A stretch of DNA of 64,000 bases, taken from assembly GCA_036839715.1 (NCBI GenBank), contig DAITDU010000004.1, positions 1 through 64,000 on the forward strand, read 5' to 3'. A model generated the notes under the pieces. The model searched no databases and was not told where the DNA came from. It saw only the letters and a program-made list of their open reading frames with translations. Positions 33,369-42,333 of this stretch are shown piece by piece. Made by a program: the position numbers and the translations under genes. Position 1 is the first letter of the stretch. Each line of letters begins with the position of its first letter. Origin of the DNA: Thermocaproicibacter sp002410755. Lineage in GTDB: Bacteria > Bacillota > Clostridia > Oscillospirales > Acutalibacteraceae.

Positions 33369-34809
33369 AAAATTCCTTCACCCTGTCTTTCCGATTCATC
33401 ATTTCCTCATGCCGTCCAATATATTCATATGGATACTTAAAGTTGAAAATCCGTTCAATTCGGTTCGAATAGGGGTCCCTGAGCTTGGTTACTGCGCCTG
33501 CCCCGCACGCCAGGATGGACTGGCACTCCTCCATGATAAAAACATTATAAAGGCTTTCAAAGCCGGGTTTTGCCCATCCGGTATTTTCCAGATTTCCAAC
33601 CATCCGGCTTTGCCGGTAAAGGTAATAGGGCCGGTATCCGCTCTGCGGCAGCATCCCGTCCGCAAGCGAAACCATCCTGCCTGCCGCATCAGCCCGCAGG
33701 CCTTCAGCACCTTCCTGGTTCAGGCGTGCGGCACGCTTGAGCGCAAGGGTATGGACTGTAATGCTTTCCGGTGAAAGGGAAATTACTTTTTTCAGGGTCT
33801 GATGAAAGCTTTCCGGCGTATCCTTCGGCAGCCCTGCAATCAGATCCATGTTAATATTATTAAAACCGTGACAGCGCGCAAGTTCAAAGGCAGAAAGTGT
33901 CTGAGCCGCCGTGTGTTTCCGCCCGATTTCCCGGAGTACCTCGTCGTTTAATGTCTGCGGGTTAATGCTGATGCGTGTGACACCGCCGACGCGCATTGCA
34001 GCGAGTTTCTCAATCGTCACGGTATCGGGGCGCCCGGCTTCCACCGTGAATTCGCGGCAGTCAGACAAATCGAAATTTCCCCGGATTGCAGCAATCACTT
34101 CCGCAAGCTGATCCGCGCTGAGGACAGTAGGCGTCCCCCCTCCAATGTAGACAGACTGGAGGCAAAGCTTCAGGCTCTGTGCAATCTCCGCCGTGCGGCG
34201 CAGCTCACCGCAGAGGAGTTCCACATACTTTGGAATCAGGTGCGCCGCCTTTTCAACAGAAGTAGAAACAAAAGAACAGTAGGCACAGCGCGTCGGGCAA
34301 AACGGAATGGCTACATAAAGGCTGTACGATTCCGGCTTTGAAAGGGACAGCAATGTTTTCTGATTGTCCCAGGTAAGACGGGCAAGCCTTGTCTTTTCCG
34401 GCGAAACGAGCAGCTTTTCCTGAAAATAAGCCGGTACAGCCTCGTCCCCCATTTGGGACGCAAGACGGCCATAAAGCTTGATGGGACGCACACCGGTCAA
34501 AATGCCCCATGCCGGCCTGATACCGCACACTTCGGAAAGCATATTCCAAAGTACGACGGCCATCCGGCGTCCAAGCTCCATATCATCGGTGTCCGCAGCC
34601 AAAAGCTCAGAATGGTTCCGCTCCGTTTTGCCGGCTTTTAGCCGAACATCCAACCGGATACCTTCCGGCAGGCGCTTAACACCTGTATAGACAAAGGGGT
34701 CGCCTTCCTGTATTTCTGTCACTGTTTTAATTTTTTCGCGCGGGTAAAACAGACGGCAGAGGTTTTCCATCTCATAGGCCAAAGAATGGCCGTCAATTAC
34801 AAGCGTCAT
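33343..34809 (-). CDS. hemZ: Oxygen-independent coproporphyrinogen dehydrogenase-like radical SAM protein HemZ
   Basis: About 488 residues. An N-terminal domain of 150 residues precedes the radical SAM core with the cluster motif CPTRCAYCSF, followed by YIGGGTPTVLSADQL, TVEAGRPDT, INPQTLNDEVL and MDLIAGLPKDT. The C-terminal HemN-like region follows (PYYLYRQSRMVGNLENTG). HemZ-type proteins are placed in haem synthesis but many lack proven coproporphyrinogen activity. ATG 34809 begins one base after the stop of the upstream MBL gene. Confidence 0.9.
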   Translation of the reverse strand: MTLVIDGHSLAYEMENLCRLFYPREKIKTVTEIQEGDPFVYTGVKRLPEGIRLDVRLKAGKTERNHSELLAADTDDMELGRRMAVVLWNMLSEVCGIRPAWGILTGVRPIKLYGRLASQMGDEAVPAYFQEKLLVSPEKTRLARLTWDNQKTLLSLSKPESYSLYVAIPFCPTRCAYCSFVSTSVEKAAHLIPKYVELLCGELRRTAEIAQSLKLCLQSVYIGGGTPTVLSADQLAEVIAAIRGNFDLSDCREFTVEAGRPDTVTIEKLAAMRVGGVTRISINPQTLNDEVLREIGRKHTAAQTLSAFELARCHGFNNINMDLIAGLPKDTPESFHQTLKKVISLSPESITVHTLALKRAARLNQEGAEGLRADAAGRMVSLADGMLPQSGYRPYYLYRQSRMVGNLENTGWAKPGFESLYNVFIMEECQSILACGAGAVTKLRDPYSNRIERIFNFKYPYEYIGRHEEMMNRKDRVKEFYESIGRHR

Positions 34810-34810
34810 C

Positions 34811-35434
34811 TCAGCGGCTCTCCAGGAAAACATTGTTTTGCCGCTCAAAATCGAGCGTCGTCGGGGAACCATGCCCTGGGAACACACGGTAATCCCCTTT
34901 CAGTGCAGCCAGCCTCCGCAGGGAATCAAACAGCTGTGCATTGCTGCCCGTTGGGCAGTCGGTGCGGCCGCAGCTCAGCTTCATGAGGGTATCGCCGGAA
35001 AAAATTGCGTCTTCCACAAGGAAGCAGCACCCTCCCGCTGTATGGCCGGGCGTACTCATTACACGGACGGTAAGGCTCCCCACTTCCACGGTGTCCCCGT
35101 TGTTCAGCGGCACATCCACCCGGAACGGCGGGACCGCGGAACCCGTGAACGGCTCAGCGAGGTTCAGCCTGCCGTCCCCCACAAGGAGCAGATCATTTAC
35201 GGAAAGATATACCTTTGCCCCGGTTTCCCGGCAAAGTCGGCTGACACCTGAAATATGGTCAAAATGGCCGTGTGTCAGCAGGATAACATCCACGTGGCCG
35301 TTTTTCTGCACAAGGCTGGAAAGCTCTTCGCTTTCAAAGCCCGGGTCAATTACAGCTGCGGCACCTGTCGCTTCATCTTCAAGCAGATAGCAGTTTGTCG
35401 GCAGTGGCCCGCCGGGAATTCTCGTGATTTTCAA
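34811..35434 (-). CDS. MBL-fold metallo-hydrolase, glyoxalase II-like
   Basis: 207 residues, with LLTHGHFDHISG, the CCFLVEDAIFSGDTLM block and VFPGHGSPTT supplying the metal-binding histidines and aspartates of the YqgX/GloB-like group. A role as a thioester hydrolase is likely, but no substrate can be assigned. The TTG at 35434 has AAGGAGG 10 bases upstream. It lies between relA and hemZ, as I recall for many Clostridia. Confidence 0.85.
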   Translation of the reverse strand: MKITRIPGGPLPTNCYLLEDEATGAAAVIDPGFESEELSSLVQKNGHVDVILLTHGHFDHISGVSRLCRETGAKVYLSVNDLLLVGDGRLNLAEPFTGSAVPPFRVDVPLNNGDTVEVGSLTVRVMSTPGHTAGGCCFLVEDAIFSGDTLMKLSCGRTDCPTGSNAQLFDSLRRLAALKGDYRVFPGHGSPTTLDFERQNNVFLESR

Positions 35435-35472
35435 AAGGGAATGCCTCCTTAGCCTTTTCTGGCAGTTTGGGT

Positions 35473-37647
35473 TTAAGTGCGCCGGATTGAAACTACACCG
35501 TCTATTTTGGAAAGGCGCGCCATGATATTTTTCAGCTGTTCAATATTGCTGATGGAAATGGTTGCGGAAATGAAAGCGCCCCCGTTTTTCATCTCCCGTG
35601 AATTCAGGGAATGGATAAAAAGGTGCATGTTAAAGAGCTGCTGCGTAATATCCGCAAGCAGGCCGGGGCGATCCCCTGCAACGATTTCAAGCGTTGTCTT
35701 AAACTCCTCATGCACTTCGCCCACCCACCGAACTTTCACCCATCGCTCCGGCTCCGCTGCTTCACTGATGACGGCAGGCACGTTGGAGCAACCGCGTTTG
35801 TGAATGGAAACCCCAAACCCGCGTGTAATAAAGCCAATGATATCGTCGCCGGGCAGCGGATTGCAGCAGTGAGCAAATTTAACAAGGCAGTTGTCCATTC
35901 CGTCTACAATAATGCCAACGGGATTTTTGGCTGGGGAAGAGTGCTTTTCCTGTACAGACGGTGTAAGAGCTACGGTATGCTCCTTCTGCCATGCATCCTT
36001 GATTTTCGGCATGATTTTCCAGAGGGAAATCCCACCATAGCCGATTGCGGCATAAAAGTCGTCTGGCGAATTAAAGCTGTTGCGCGGGCCGATTTTCTTC
36101 AGGATGGAATTCAAGTTTTCTTCTGTAACGGAAATATTATCCCTGCGAAGCTCACGTTCCATTTCCGCTCTGCCTTCGACAATGTTGTCGCCGCGCTTCT
36201 CACGCTTAAACCATGTGCGGATTTTGTTCCTGGCTTCGCCTGTCTTGACGATTTTAAGCCAGTCGCGGCTGGGGCCGCGCGCCTCTTTTGAGGTCAGGAT
36301 TTCCACAATCTCGCCGGTTTTTACTTTGTAATCAAGCGGGACAATGCGCTTATCTACCTTCGCACCAACCATACGGTTTCCGACAGCGCTGTGAATTGCA
36401 TAGGCAAAGTCAATGACGGTAGAGCCCATCGGCAGGTTAATCACGTCGCCGCGCGGTGTAAAGACGTAGACTTCCTCCGGCACAAGGTCCGATTTAATCA
36501 TCCGGACAAGGTCGGTCACATCTTCGCTGTCTTTTTCATTGTCCAGCATCTGCCGGATCCAGGAAAGACGCTTTTCAAAGGAATCCTCTTTCCCGTCTGT
36601 AATGCCGAGCTTATATTTCCAGTGTGCGGCAATTCCATATTCGGCGGTATGGTGCATCTCCCAAGTGCGGATCTGCACTTCAAACGGGATGCCTTCCTTA
36701 CCAATAACCGTAGTGTGAAGGGACTGGTACATATTGGGCTTTGGCGTAGAAATATAGTCTTTAAAACGGTTCGGCAGCGGGCGGTACATATCGTGGATAA
36801 TGCCGAGAACGTTGTAGCAGTCGTTAACTGTATCTACAATGACACGAACAGCATAAATGTCATAGATTTCATCCATCGAGCGGCCCTGTACAAACATTTT
36901 ACGGTAAATTCCGTTGATGCTCTTAACGCGGCCTTCCAGGTAAACGTTAGGGATTGTCAGGGAAACGCGGTCACGGATACGCTTCTGCGTAAGCTCAACA
37001 AAGCGTTTCCGCTCACTGGCACGCAACTCCAGCCCATTTTCAATTTCTCTGTAGGCATAAGGGTCAAGGATCCGCAGGGAAAGGTCCTCCAGCTCTTCTT
37101 TCACGGCACGAATGCCGAGGCGGTGTGCAATCGGGGCATAGACTTCCATATTCTCAAGGGCTTTGTCGCGCTGTTTCTGTGGATCCCAAAATTCGCTTGT
37201 GCGCATATTGTGCAGCCGGTCGGCAAGTTTGATGATGATAACCCGGATATCTTCACTCATGGCCATGAGCATTTTGCGGAGGTTTTCCGCCTGCTGCACT
37301 TCGCGGGAGGAATATGGGATTCGTCCGAGTTTTGTAACGCCATCGGTCAGGCTGGCAATCTCGGGGCCAAATTCCTTGCGGATTTGTTCCAGCGTTACAG
37401 GAGTATCTTCTACCACGTCATGCAAAAGGCCCGTTGCGACAGATTCGGTATCCATGCCAAGCTCTACCAGAATACATGCCGCGGCCACGGGGTGGGAAAC
37501 ATATGGTGCGCCGGAAAGGCGCTTCTGATCCTTGTGTGCTTCACAGGCAAGGCAGTACGCCCGTTCAATCACGCCAAGGTCATAATCACGGCCGCTGTTC
37601 TTAATCAGCGAAGCCAGGTCGTCAAACGTTTTCAGCTGTTCCGCCAT
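35473..37647 (-). CDS. relA: Bifunctional (p)ppGpp synthetase/hydrolase
   Basis: About 724 residues with the full Rel layout. The HD hydrolase domain has intact metal residues (ATGLLHDVVEDTP, KLADRLHNMRT). The synthetase domain follows (YDIYAVRVIVDTVNDCYNVLG, FKDYISTPKPNMYQSLHT, EVQIRTWEMH), then TGS (EEVYVFTPRGDVINLP), a zinc-finger-like region (AHCCNPLPGDDIIGFITRG) and a C-terminal ACT domain. It controls the stringent response in both directions. ATG 37647 with AGGTGG upstream; the 5' end overlaps recJ by 26 bases. Confidence 0.97.
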   Translation of the reverse strand: MAEQLKTFDDLASLIKNSGRDYDLGVIERAYCLACEAHKDQKRLSGAPYVSHPVAAACILVELGMDTESVATGLLHDVVEDTPVTLEQIRKEFGPEIASLTDGVTKLGRIPYSSREVQQAENLRKMLMAMSEDIRVIIIKLADRLHNMRTSEFWDPQKQRDKALENMEVYAPIAHRLGIRAVKEELEDLSLRILDPYAYREIENGLELRASERKRFVELTQKRIRDRVSLTIPNVYLEGRVKSINGIYRKMFVQGRSMDEIYDIYAVRVIVDTVNDCYNVLGIIHDMYRPLPNRFKDYISTPKPNMYQSLHTTVIGKEGIPFEVQIRTWEMHHTAEYGIAAHWKYKLGITDGKEDSFEKRLSWIRQMLDNEKDSEDVTDLVRMIKSDLVPEEVYVFTPRGDVINLPMGSTVIDFAYAIHSAVGNRMVGAKVDKRIVPLDYKVKTGEIVEILTSKEARGPSRDWLKIVKTGEARNKIRTWFKREKRGDNIVEGRAEMERELRRDNISVTEENLNSILKKIGPRNSFNSPDDFYAAIGYGGISLWKIMPKIKDAWQKEHTVALTPSVQEKHSSPAKNPVGIIVDGMDNCLVKFAHCCNPLPGDDIIGFITRGFGVSIHKRGCSNVPAVISEAAEPERWVKVRWVGEVHEEFKTTLEIVAGDRPGLLADITQQLFNMHLFIHSLNSREMKNGGAFISATISISNIEQLKNIMARLSKIDGVVSIRRT

Positions 37648-39718
37648 TGTTTCCACCTGCCTTACAAAATGATTGAAGAGCAAAGGACAGCGGGGATTTC
37701 TCCAGACTGATCTTGCCTTTTACCGGAAGGAGCTGTACAGAATATGTAGTATTGCCGGATCGCTTGCAGCGGATAAGGCCACAGTCTGCAAAAACGGCAA
37801 GGGCTGTTAAAAGCTTTGCAAAGCCGGGGCCGCCTTTTGGCAACCGGTGGAACAGGTCTTCCGCTGTTCCGCGGTATCCCCCACCGCTGCGCAATGCCCG
37901 GTAGATGGCCGCACAGTCACTGCGCACCGGCAGAAGAGCTGCCGCTTCATCCGCAGTGAGCGGTTCCCCCCGGCGGAACTTCTCATATAGGGCACGCCCG
38001 CGGATCATCTCGCCGCCATCGTCTCCCGCAAAACGGATATCCCGTATGACAATGGAAAGCATTTCCCGTCCTTCATAGGTGCGCGACTGAAGCTCAACAG
38101 CCAAATCGACCGTATCGCCTGGGTGGTAGGTGAATTCTTCCAGTGTTGCCCCAAATCTCATGCAGGTAACGGAAGTATCCTTTTTCCGGACGGTAAGGCG
38201 CAGATGCTTTCCTCCTCCAACCGGTGTGATTTCTGCAATGGTAACGCCAAAAAGCCCAAAGAGAGGATTGGGGTTCCCAGTGCCGAAAGGCTCCAGGGCA
38301 TGCAGACTCCGGGGAATCTGGACACTGAGTTTTTCCGGCTTCAGCACGAGGTCAATCCGGAGGGAAGGCACCGGCATCGGTTCAGGCAGTGATGCCGCAT
38401 AGCGGTTCAGGCCTTCGCGCAGGGCTTTCAGATTGGAGGCTGGGAGCGTCATGCCAGCAGCCATGGGGTGGCCGCCGAACTTGGTAAGCAGGGAGGAACA
38501 GGAACAGACCGCATCAAAAAGGGAAAAGCCTTTTACACTGCGCCCGGAGCCTTTTGCAATATCGCCGGAATAGGAAAGGACGACGCATGGTTTGCCGTAG
38601 TGTTCCGTAATATGCGCTGCAGCAATACCAATTACACCATGGTGCCATCCTTCTCCCGCAACAACAATCACACGGTCAAGAAGCAGGGACGGGTCAGCGT
38701 CAAATTTTTCTGAAATTGCCTTCAGCACTTCTGCTTCGGCACAGCGGCGGGTACCGTTGCATTCCCCGACTTTCGCAGCAAGTTCACCCGCTTCGTCGGG
38801 AGAATCAGTTGTCAAAAGACGTACTGCAAGGTCGGAAGAATCCATGCGCCCGGTTGCATTGATACGGGGTACCACGGAAAATGCCACCCCTGAAGCCGTC
38901 AGTTCCCTGTGGTCCATCCCTGCAATTTCCAACAGCGCCCGCAGTCCGACACGGTCTGTACGGGAGATCGACGCAAGTCCGGCCTTTACCAGCAGTCTGT
39001 TTTCCCCGGTGAGCGGCACGACGTCGCCGATTGTGCCAATGGCAGCCAGGTCAGCGTAATTGTCAAGCAGCGCATCCACCCCGGCTTCCGGCCCTTCCAG
39101 TGCCGAGAGGAGCTTAAAGGCAACGCCTGCACCAGAGTATTCCCGGAACGGGCATTTGCTGTCTTCCCTCCAGGCGTCAACAACGGCAATGGCTTTTGGC
39201 AGCACATTGCGCGGACGGTGGTGGTCGGTAATGACAGTATCTATGCCAAGGCTGCCTGCATAATCAATTTCTGATACGGATAATATTCCATTATCTACCG
39301 TGACAATCAGCTTCACGCCCTGCGCGGAAAGCGTGTCAATCGCTTTCCGGTTCAGGCCATAGCCTTCCTTTTCACGGTCCGGGATATAATACATAACATT
39401 CCCGCCGCAGGATTCAAGGTAAGAGTACACCATTGCGGTAGCGGTCACACCGTCGGCATCATAGTCGCCATAAACAGCTATCTTCTCAAAGCCGTCCAAC
39501 GCAGCGGAAATGCGTGCCGCAGCCTTTTCCATATCGGGCAGCAAAAGGGGATCGGAAAAAGAGCCGCTGCCTGAAAGCAGCTTCTCCACTGCCTGCGGGC
39601 TTTTAATGCCGCGTGTTTGCAGCAATACGGCAAGAAGCGCCGGGATTCCCATTTCTCCGGCCATCTTTTTAGCAGCTTCACGGTCATATGGCAATATCTG
39701 CCATTTTTCGACGCTCAA
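37622..39718 (-). CDS. recJ: Single-stranded-DNA-specific exonuclease RecJ
   Basis: About 698 residues with the DHH phosphoesterase motifs YGDYDADGVTATAM, TVDNG and TDHHRP, the GAGVAFKLL block, and the DHHA1 motif KFGGHPMAAGMTL, then an OB-fold and a C-terminal extension. It degrades single strands 5' to 3' in recombination and repair. The TTG at 39718 is chosen: a GGCAGGTGG ribosome site precedes it, and the promoter -10 lies at 39747-39752, so an ATG at 39778 would be upstream of the promoter. Confidence 0.96.
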   Translation of the reverse strand: MSVEKWQILPYDREAAKKMAGEMGIPALLAVLLQTRGIKSPQAVEKLLSGSGSFSDPLLLPDMEKAAARISAALDGFEKIAVYGDYDADGVTATAMVYSYLESCGGNVMYYIPDREKEGYGLNRKAIDTLSAQGVKLIVTVDNGILSVSEIDYAGSLGIDTVITDHHRPRNVLPKAIAVVDAWREDSKCPFREYSGAGVAFKLLSALEGPEAGVDALLDNYADLAAIGTIGDVVPLTGENRLLVKAGLASISRTDRVGLRALLEIAGMDHRELTASGVAFSVVPRINATGRMDSSDLAVRLLTTDSPDEAGELAAKVGECNGTRRCAEAEVLKAISEKFDADPSLLLDRVIVVAGEGWHHGVIGIAAAHITEHYGKPCVVLSYSGDIAKGSGRSVKGFSLFDAVCSCSSLLTKFGGHPMAAGMTLPASNLKALREGLNRYAASLPEPMPVPSLRIDLVLKPEKLSVQIPRSLHALEPFGTGNPNPLFGLFGVTIAEITPVGGGKHLRLTVRKKDTSVTCMRFGATLEEFTYHPGDTVDLAVELQSRTYEGREMLSIVIRDIRFAGDDGGEMIRGRALYEKFRRGEPLTADEAAALLPVRSDCAAIYRALRSGGGYRGTAEDLFHRLPKGGPGFAKLLTALAVFADCGLIRCKRSGNTTYSVQLLPVKGKISLEKSPLSFALQSFCKAGGNNGGTAENV

Positions 39719-39746
39719 ATATTCCACCTGCCCTGTATATTGTTTT

Positions 39747-39775
39747 ATTATAGCATCCCAACTCCTTTCATTCAA
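39747..39775 (-). promoter_or_regulatory. Promoter of the recJ-relA-MBL-hemZ-kinase operon
   Basis: Minus strand TTGAAT (39770-39775), 17-base spacer, TATAAT (39747-39752). No other good promoter was noticed within the five-gene run. Confidence 0.65.
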
Positions 39776-39789
39776 CAAGGTACCCCTTT

Positions 39790-39836
39790 AAGCGCCAAAA
39801 AACGAAGCGAGCCCGGCAGGGAAACCTGCCGGGCAG
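39790..39836 (-). terminator. Terminator after the coat-protein pair
   Basis: Perfect GCCCGGCAGG/CCTGCCGGGC hairpin with a four-base loop, followed on the minus strand after eight bases by a run of six T. Confidence 0.7.
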
Positions 39837-39873
39837 CCTGTGCCTCCGAATCAAAAATAAACTGACGGTAATT

Positions 39874-40173
39874 TCAGCACTGTGATTTTGCGTTCTCAAA
39901 TTTCTGTTTTGCCTGCTGCACTTTCTGCTGGTCTGCTGCTGGAGTTGGATACCAGCCGCGCTGCTTCATCAGGTCAAACACTTCTGCCTGAATCTGGTGC
40001 TCTTCACCGAGGAGACGGAGAAACTGGTCACGCACGTTTGGTGTTGCACACTCGTTTGTAAATGTGTTATAGGTGTCTGTAATAAATTTTTGGGATGCAA
40101 GGACATCATTCATCATATCTTTCTCCGGAATGCTGCTTGCAGCCTGGTTTCCGCTAATCTGTGAAAATTCCAT
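39874..40173 (-). CDS. CotF-type spore coat protein
   Basis: 99 residues, wholly helical, with the CotF/coat-family pattern KDMMNDVLASQKFITDTYNTF and a second helix pair (LLGEEHQIQAEVFDLMKQRGWY). The helical-bundle family is ferritin-like. It is likely added to the coat late in sporulation. It lies 14 bases after a shorter relative, with a terminator after it. Confidence 0.8.
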   Translation of the reverse strand: MEFSQISGNQAASSIPEKDMMNDVLASQKFITDTYNTFTNECATPNVRDQFLRLLGEEHQIQAEVFDLMKQRGWYPTPAADQQKVQQAKQKFENAKSQC

Positions 40174-40187
40174 TGTTTTGTTCCTCC

Positions 40188-40373
40188 TCAGCTTAAAAAG
40201 CTCATGAGCTGGTCATAATGTGCCTGGTGCTTCTGCGCAATGGAGTCGCATTCCTGCTTGAGTTCTTTGTCGCTGCACATCTGCGAGTAAACTTTCATCT
40301 TGGAAATGATGGTTTGTTCGCTTGCCAGCTGGTCCTCAATAGCAGTTAATTCTTTTTCCGTAATCTGTGCCAT
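40188..40373 (-). CDS. Small helical protein, coat-protein partner
   Basis: 61 residues (MAQITEKELTAIEDQLASEQT..., KHQAHYDQLMSFLS), predicted as a two-helix hairpin resembling half of a CotF-like bundle. ATG 40373 is chosen with GGAGTGG upstream; a GTG at 40385 overlaps that site. Co-transcribed with the coat gene that follows. No sporulation promoter could be assigned with confidence. Confidence 0.7.
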   Translation of the reverse strand: MAQITEKELTAIEDQLASEQTIISKMKVYSQMCSDKELKQECDSIAQKHQAHYDQLMSFLS

Positions 40374-40451
40374 TTTCTGAACCACTCCTTTTTTCTGAAA
40401 AACTTTTATATATTCAGCCTTTCGGCGAATAAGCAGCAGTTGAGGCGGCTT

Positions 40452-40823
40452 TTATGTAGCCTCCCGCATCTTCTGCCTTCCGCCGAGCCCAAAGCTGACG
40501 GAAAGTGCCTGATCCACTCGTGACATGGACTGTGTATCAAGCGTCCCCATGCGCTCTTTCAGGCGTTGCTTGTCGATTGTGCGGACCTGTTCCAGAAGAA
40601 CAATGGAATCTTTCGCAAGACCGGTTTTCCGCGCATCAAGCAGGATATGGGTTGGCAGCTTTGCTTTGCCGCGCTGGCTTGTAATGGCGGCGGCAATCAC
40701 CGTGGGGCTGAACCGGTTGCCTACATCGTTCTGCACAATCAGCACCGGACGGATGCCCCCTTGTTCTGAGCCGACAACAGGGCTCAGATCTGCATAATAA
40801 ATATCTCCTCTTCGGACTACCAT
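40452..40823 (-). CDS. MazF/PemK-type mRNA interferase (EndoA-like)
   Basis: 123 residues closely matching the Bacillus EndoA/NdoA type: VRRGDIYYADLSPVVGSEQGGIRPVLIVQND, then FSPTVIAAAITSQ, PTHILLDA and LLEQVRTIDKQRL. This ribonuclease cuts mRNA at short motifs. The catalytic R and T positions are intact. AGGTGA sits 7 bases before the ATG. The antitoxin gene ndoAI, normally just upstream, is missing: the 298 bases before it contain no plausible ribbon-helix-helix protein. Confidence 0.93.
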   Translation of the reverse strand: MVVRRGDIYYADLSPVVGSEQGGIRPVLIVQNDVGNRFSPTVIAAAITSQRGKAKLPTHILLDARKTGLAKDSIVLLEQVRTIDKQRLKERMGTLDTQSMSRVDQALSVSFGLGGRQKMREAT

Positions 40824-41121
40824 AAGAATTTCACCTTCTGAATTGCTCCTGTATATTGCTTACAACGGTATTTTGGGCCCCTGCAAACCGAAATATACAT
40901 CTGCAGTCCCGTTTTTATAATATTAAGAACATGTTTCCAATGACATAAAGTCACAAGTTTTTTAATTTCCATTTTTGGAACCAACCGTCTTCTAGCAGGA
41001 AAAACAGCCGGTTTAAAATTCTGACGCAATCCATGGTGAAAAAAGTTTTGCAGCTTATCCGGGCATAAAAATACCGGCGCTTTCCGGCGCCGGTATTTTC
41101 AGCAGTCCTTGGTAATTTATA
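40824..41121. other. Gene-free stretch between mazF and DUF2304 gene
   Basis: No gene is supported. It holds the DUF2304 terminator at its left part (41066-41100) and presumably the mazF promoter (AT-rich TTAATATTATAAAA on the minus strand, no convincing -35). A 70-codon frame at 40817-41029 does not look like an antitoxin. Confidence 0.5.
41066..41100 (-). terminator. Terminator after the glycan cassette
   Basis: AAAATACCGGCGC/GCGCCGGTATTTT hairpin with a four-base loop and TTTTT on the minus strand. Confidence 0.85.
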
Positions 41122-41496
41122 TTATCTTTTATCAATCAGCTCACGCGGGTCTGTCCCCTTGTCCTGCTTTTTTGAAGTCAAAAGCGCAATTGTCTGCGTA
41201 AGGCCTGTTATCTGTTCATCAATCCGTGAGAACTTCATCGTCATGCTGAATTGCTTCAGCAGAAGGACAAAAATGATGGCAAGATAAATCATATTGGCGG
41301 GTGACTGAAAGCCCAGGAGACCGGACAGACCAGTAAAAAGCTCCGGGAATAAACTCATCACCACAAGCAATACGGAAAACAAAGTCCACGAAACTGCATA
41401 GCCGATCTGCATTCTGCTCCTGCGGATTTGAAAGATAAAATAAACCATTGTGCCAACCGCCCCGACAATAAGGAGAATCCTCAGACCTAACGACAT
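41122..41496 (-). CDS. DUF2304 membrane protein
   Basis: 124 residues with three membrane helices (LRILLIVGAVGTMVYFIF; YAVSWTLFSVLLVVMSLF; PANMIYLAIIFVLLL) and a short helical C-terminus. DUF2304 proteins are typically encoded next to polyprenyl-phosphate glycosyltransferases and are thought to help anchor or deliver the lipid-linked sugar. It overlaps the GT2 gene by 10 bases. Confidence 0.85.
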   Translation of the reverse strand: MSLGLRILLIVGAVGTMVYFIFQIRRSRMQIGYAVSWTLFSVLLVVMSLFPELFTGLSGLLGFQSPANMIYLAIIFVLLLKQFSMTMKFSRIDEQITGLTQTIALLTSKKQDKGTDPRELIDKR

Positions 41497-42227
41497 ACTG
41501 CACTTTCCTTCTTTCCCGCTCTCTCCGGCGGCTTCAGCGGGCGGGCACTACCGCGGAAAGGCTGCACCAGCAGAATGGAAATCCCCATCCGGGCCATATA
41601 GCCAATACTGCGAGAAAAGCTCAGATAACTTTCCCCTGAACGGCGTTTATTCATTTTAACCTGAATTTCCGCAACTTTTGCCCCGCGCTTAATTAAGTAG
41701 CTTACCGTGTCCGGTTCCGGAGGATGATTAATCTGCGTTGCAAATTCACGGATCATCCGTCGGCTGTAAATTCGCATGCCGCTTGTCGGGTCTGTAATCC
41801 GACAGCCTGTTGTCACCCGAATGGTCCAGGTGAGCAGGCGGCTGCCCGCCATGCGGGCAGTATGAGGCTTTTTCCCTACCAGAAAGCGACTTCCGATTAC
41901 AATGTCGTAGCCTCGGGACAGCTTTTCTGCCATTGGTTCTATGTATTCCGCCTGGTGCTGGCCGTCGGCGTCGAACTGGATGGCTGCATCATAATCATAC
42001 ATATATGCGTAGCGCATCCCCGTCTGGAAAGCTCCCGCAAGGCCAAGGTTCACGGGAAGGCTGAGGAGATGGTAGCCATGCTGCCGGCAAATTTCCGCCG
42101 TGCGGTCACTGCTGCCGTCATTGACAACAACATAATCAAACTGCGGGCATACCCGGCGGAGGTTCTCAACAACCCAGACGATATTCTCCGACTCGTTATA
42201 AGCGGGGATAATAATTAAAACGTGCAA
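41487..42227 (-). CDS. Family 2 glycosyltransferase, polyprenyl-phosphate mannosyl/glucosyl transferase type
   Basis: About 246 residues with HVLIIIPAYNESENI, the DYVVVNDGSSDRTAE core, QFDADGQHQAEYI as the metal-binding DxD-like block, and the acceptor region DPTSGMRIYSRRM. No C-terminal membrane domain is present, so it should be membrane-associated through DUF2304. It probably transfers a sugar to a lipid phosphate. TTG 42227 is chosen; GGGAGG lies 11 bases upstream, and a GTG at 42239 overlaps that site. Confidence 0.88.
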   Translation of the reverse strand: MHVLIIIPAYNESENIVWVVENLRRVCPQFDYVVVNDGSSDRTAEICRQHGYHLLSLPVNLGLAGAFQTGMRYAYMYDYDAAIQFDADGQHQAEYIEPMAEKLSRGYDIVIGSRFLVGKKPHTARMAGSRLLTWTIRVTTGCRITDPTSGMRIYSRRMIREFATQINHPPEPDTVSYLIKRGAKVAEIQVKMNKRRSGESYLSFSRSIGYMARMGISILLVQPFRGSARPLKPPERAGKKESAVCR

Positions 42228-42333
42228 AAGCGCCTGCACCTCCCTTGCCCCAGGTTCCAGATTTTCAGAGCATAAATAACATAATCTAAATTTATTATAT
42301 CACAGAGGCATACGCCCTGCAAAGCGGGAAAAA

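Noticed and set aside
36391..37710. 439-codon plus-strand frame
   Set aside because: Antisense to relA; no motif or promoter.
40817..41029. 70-codon minus-strand frame overlapping the mazF start, considered as antitoxin
   Set aside because: No ribbon-helix-helix or MazE pattern, poor start context and odd composition.
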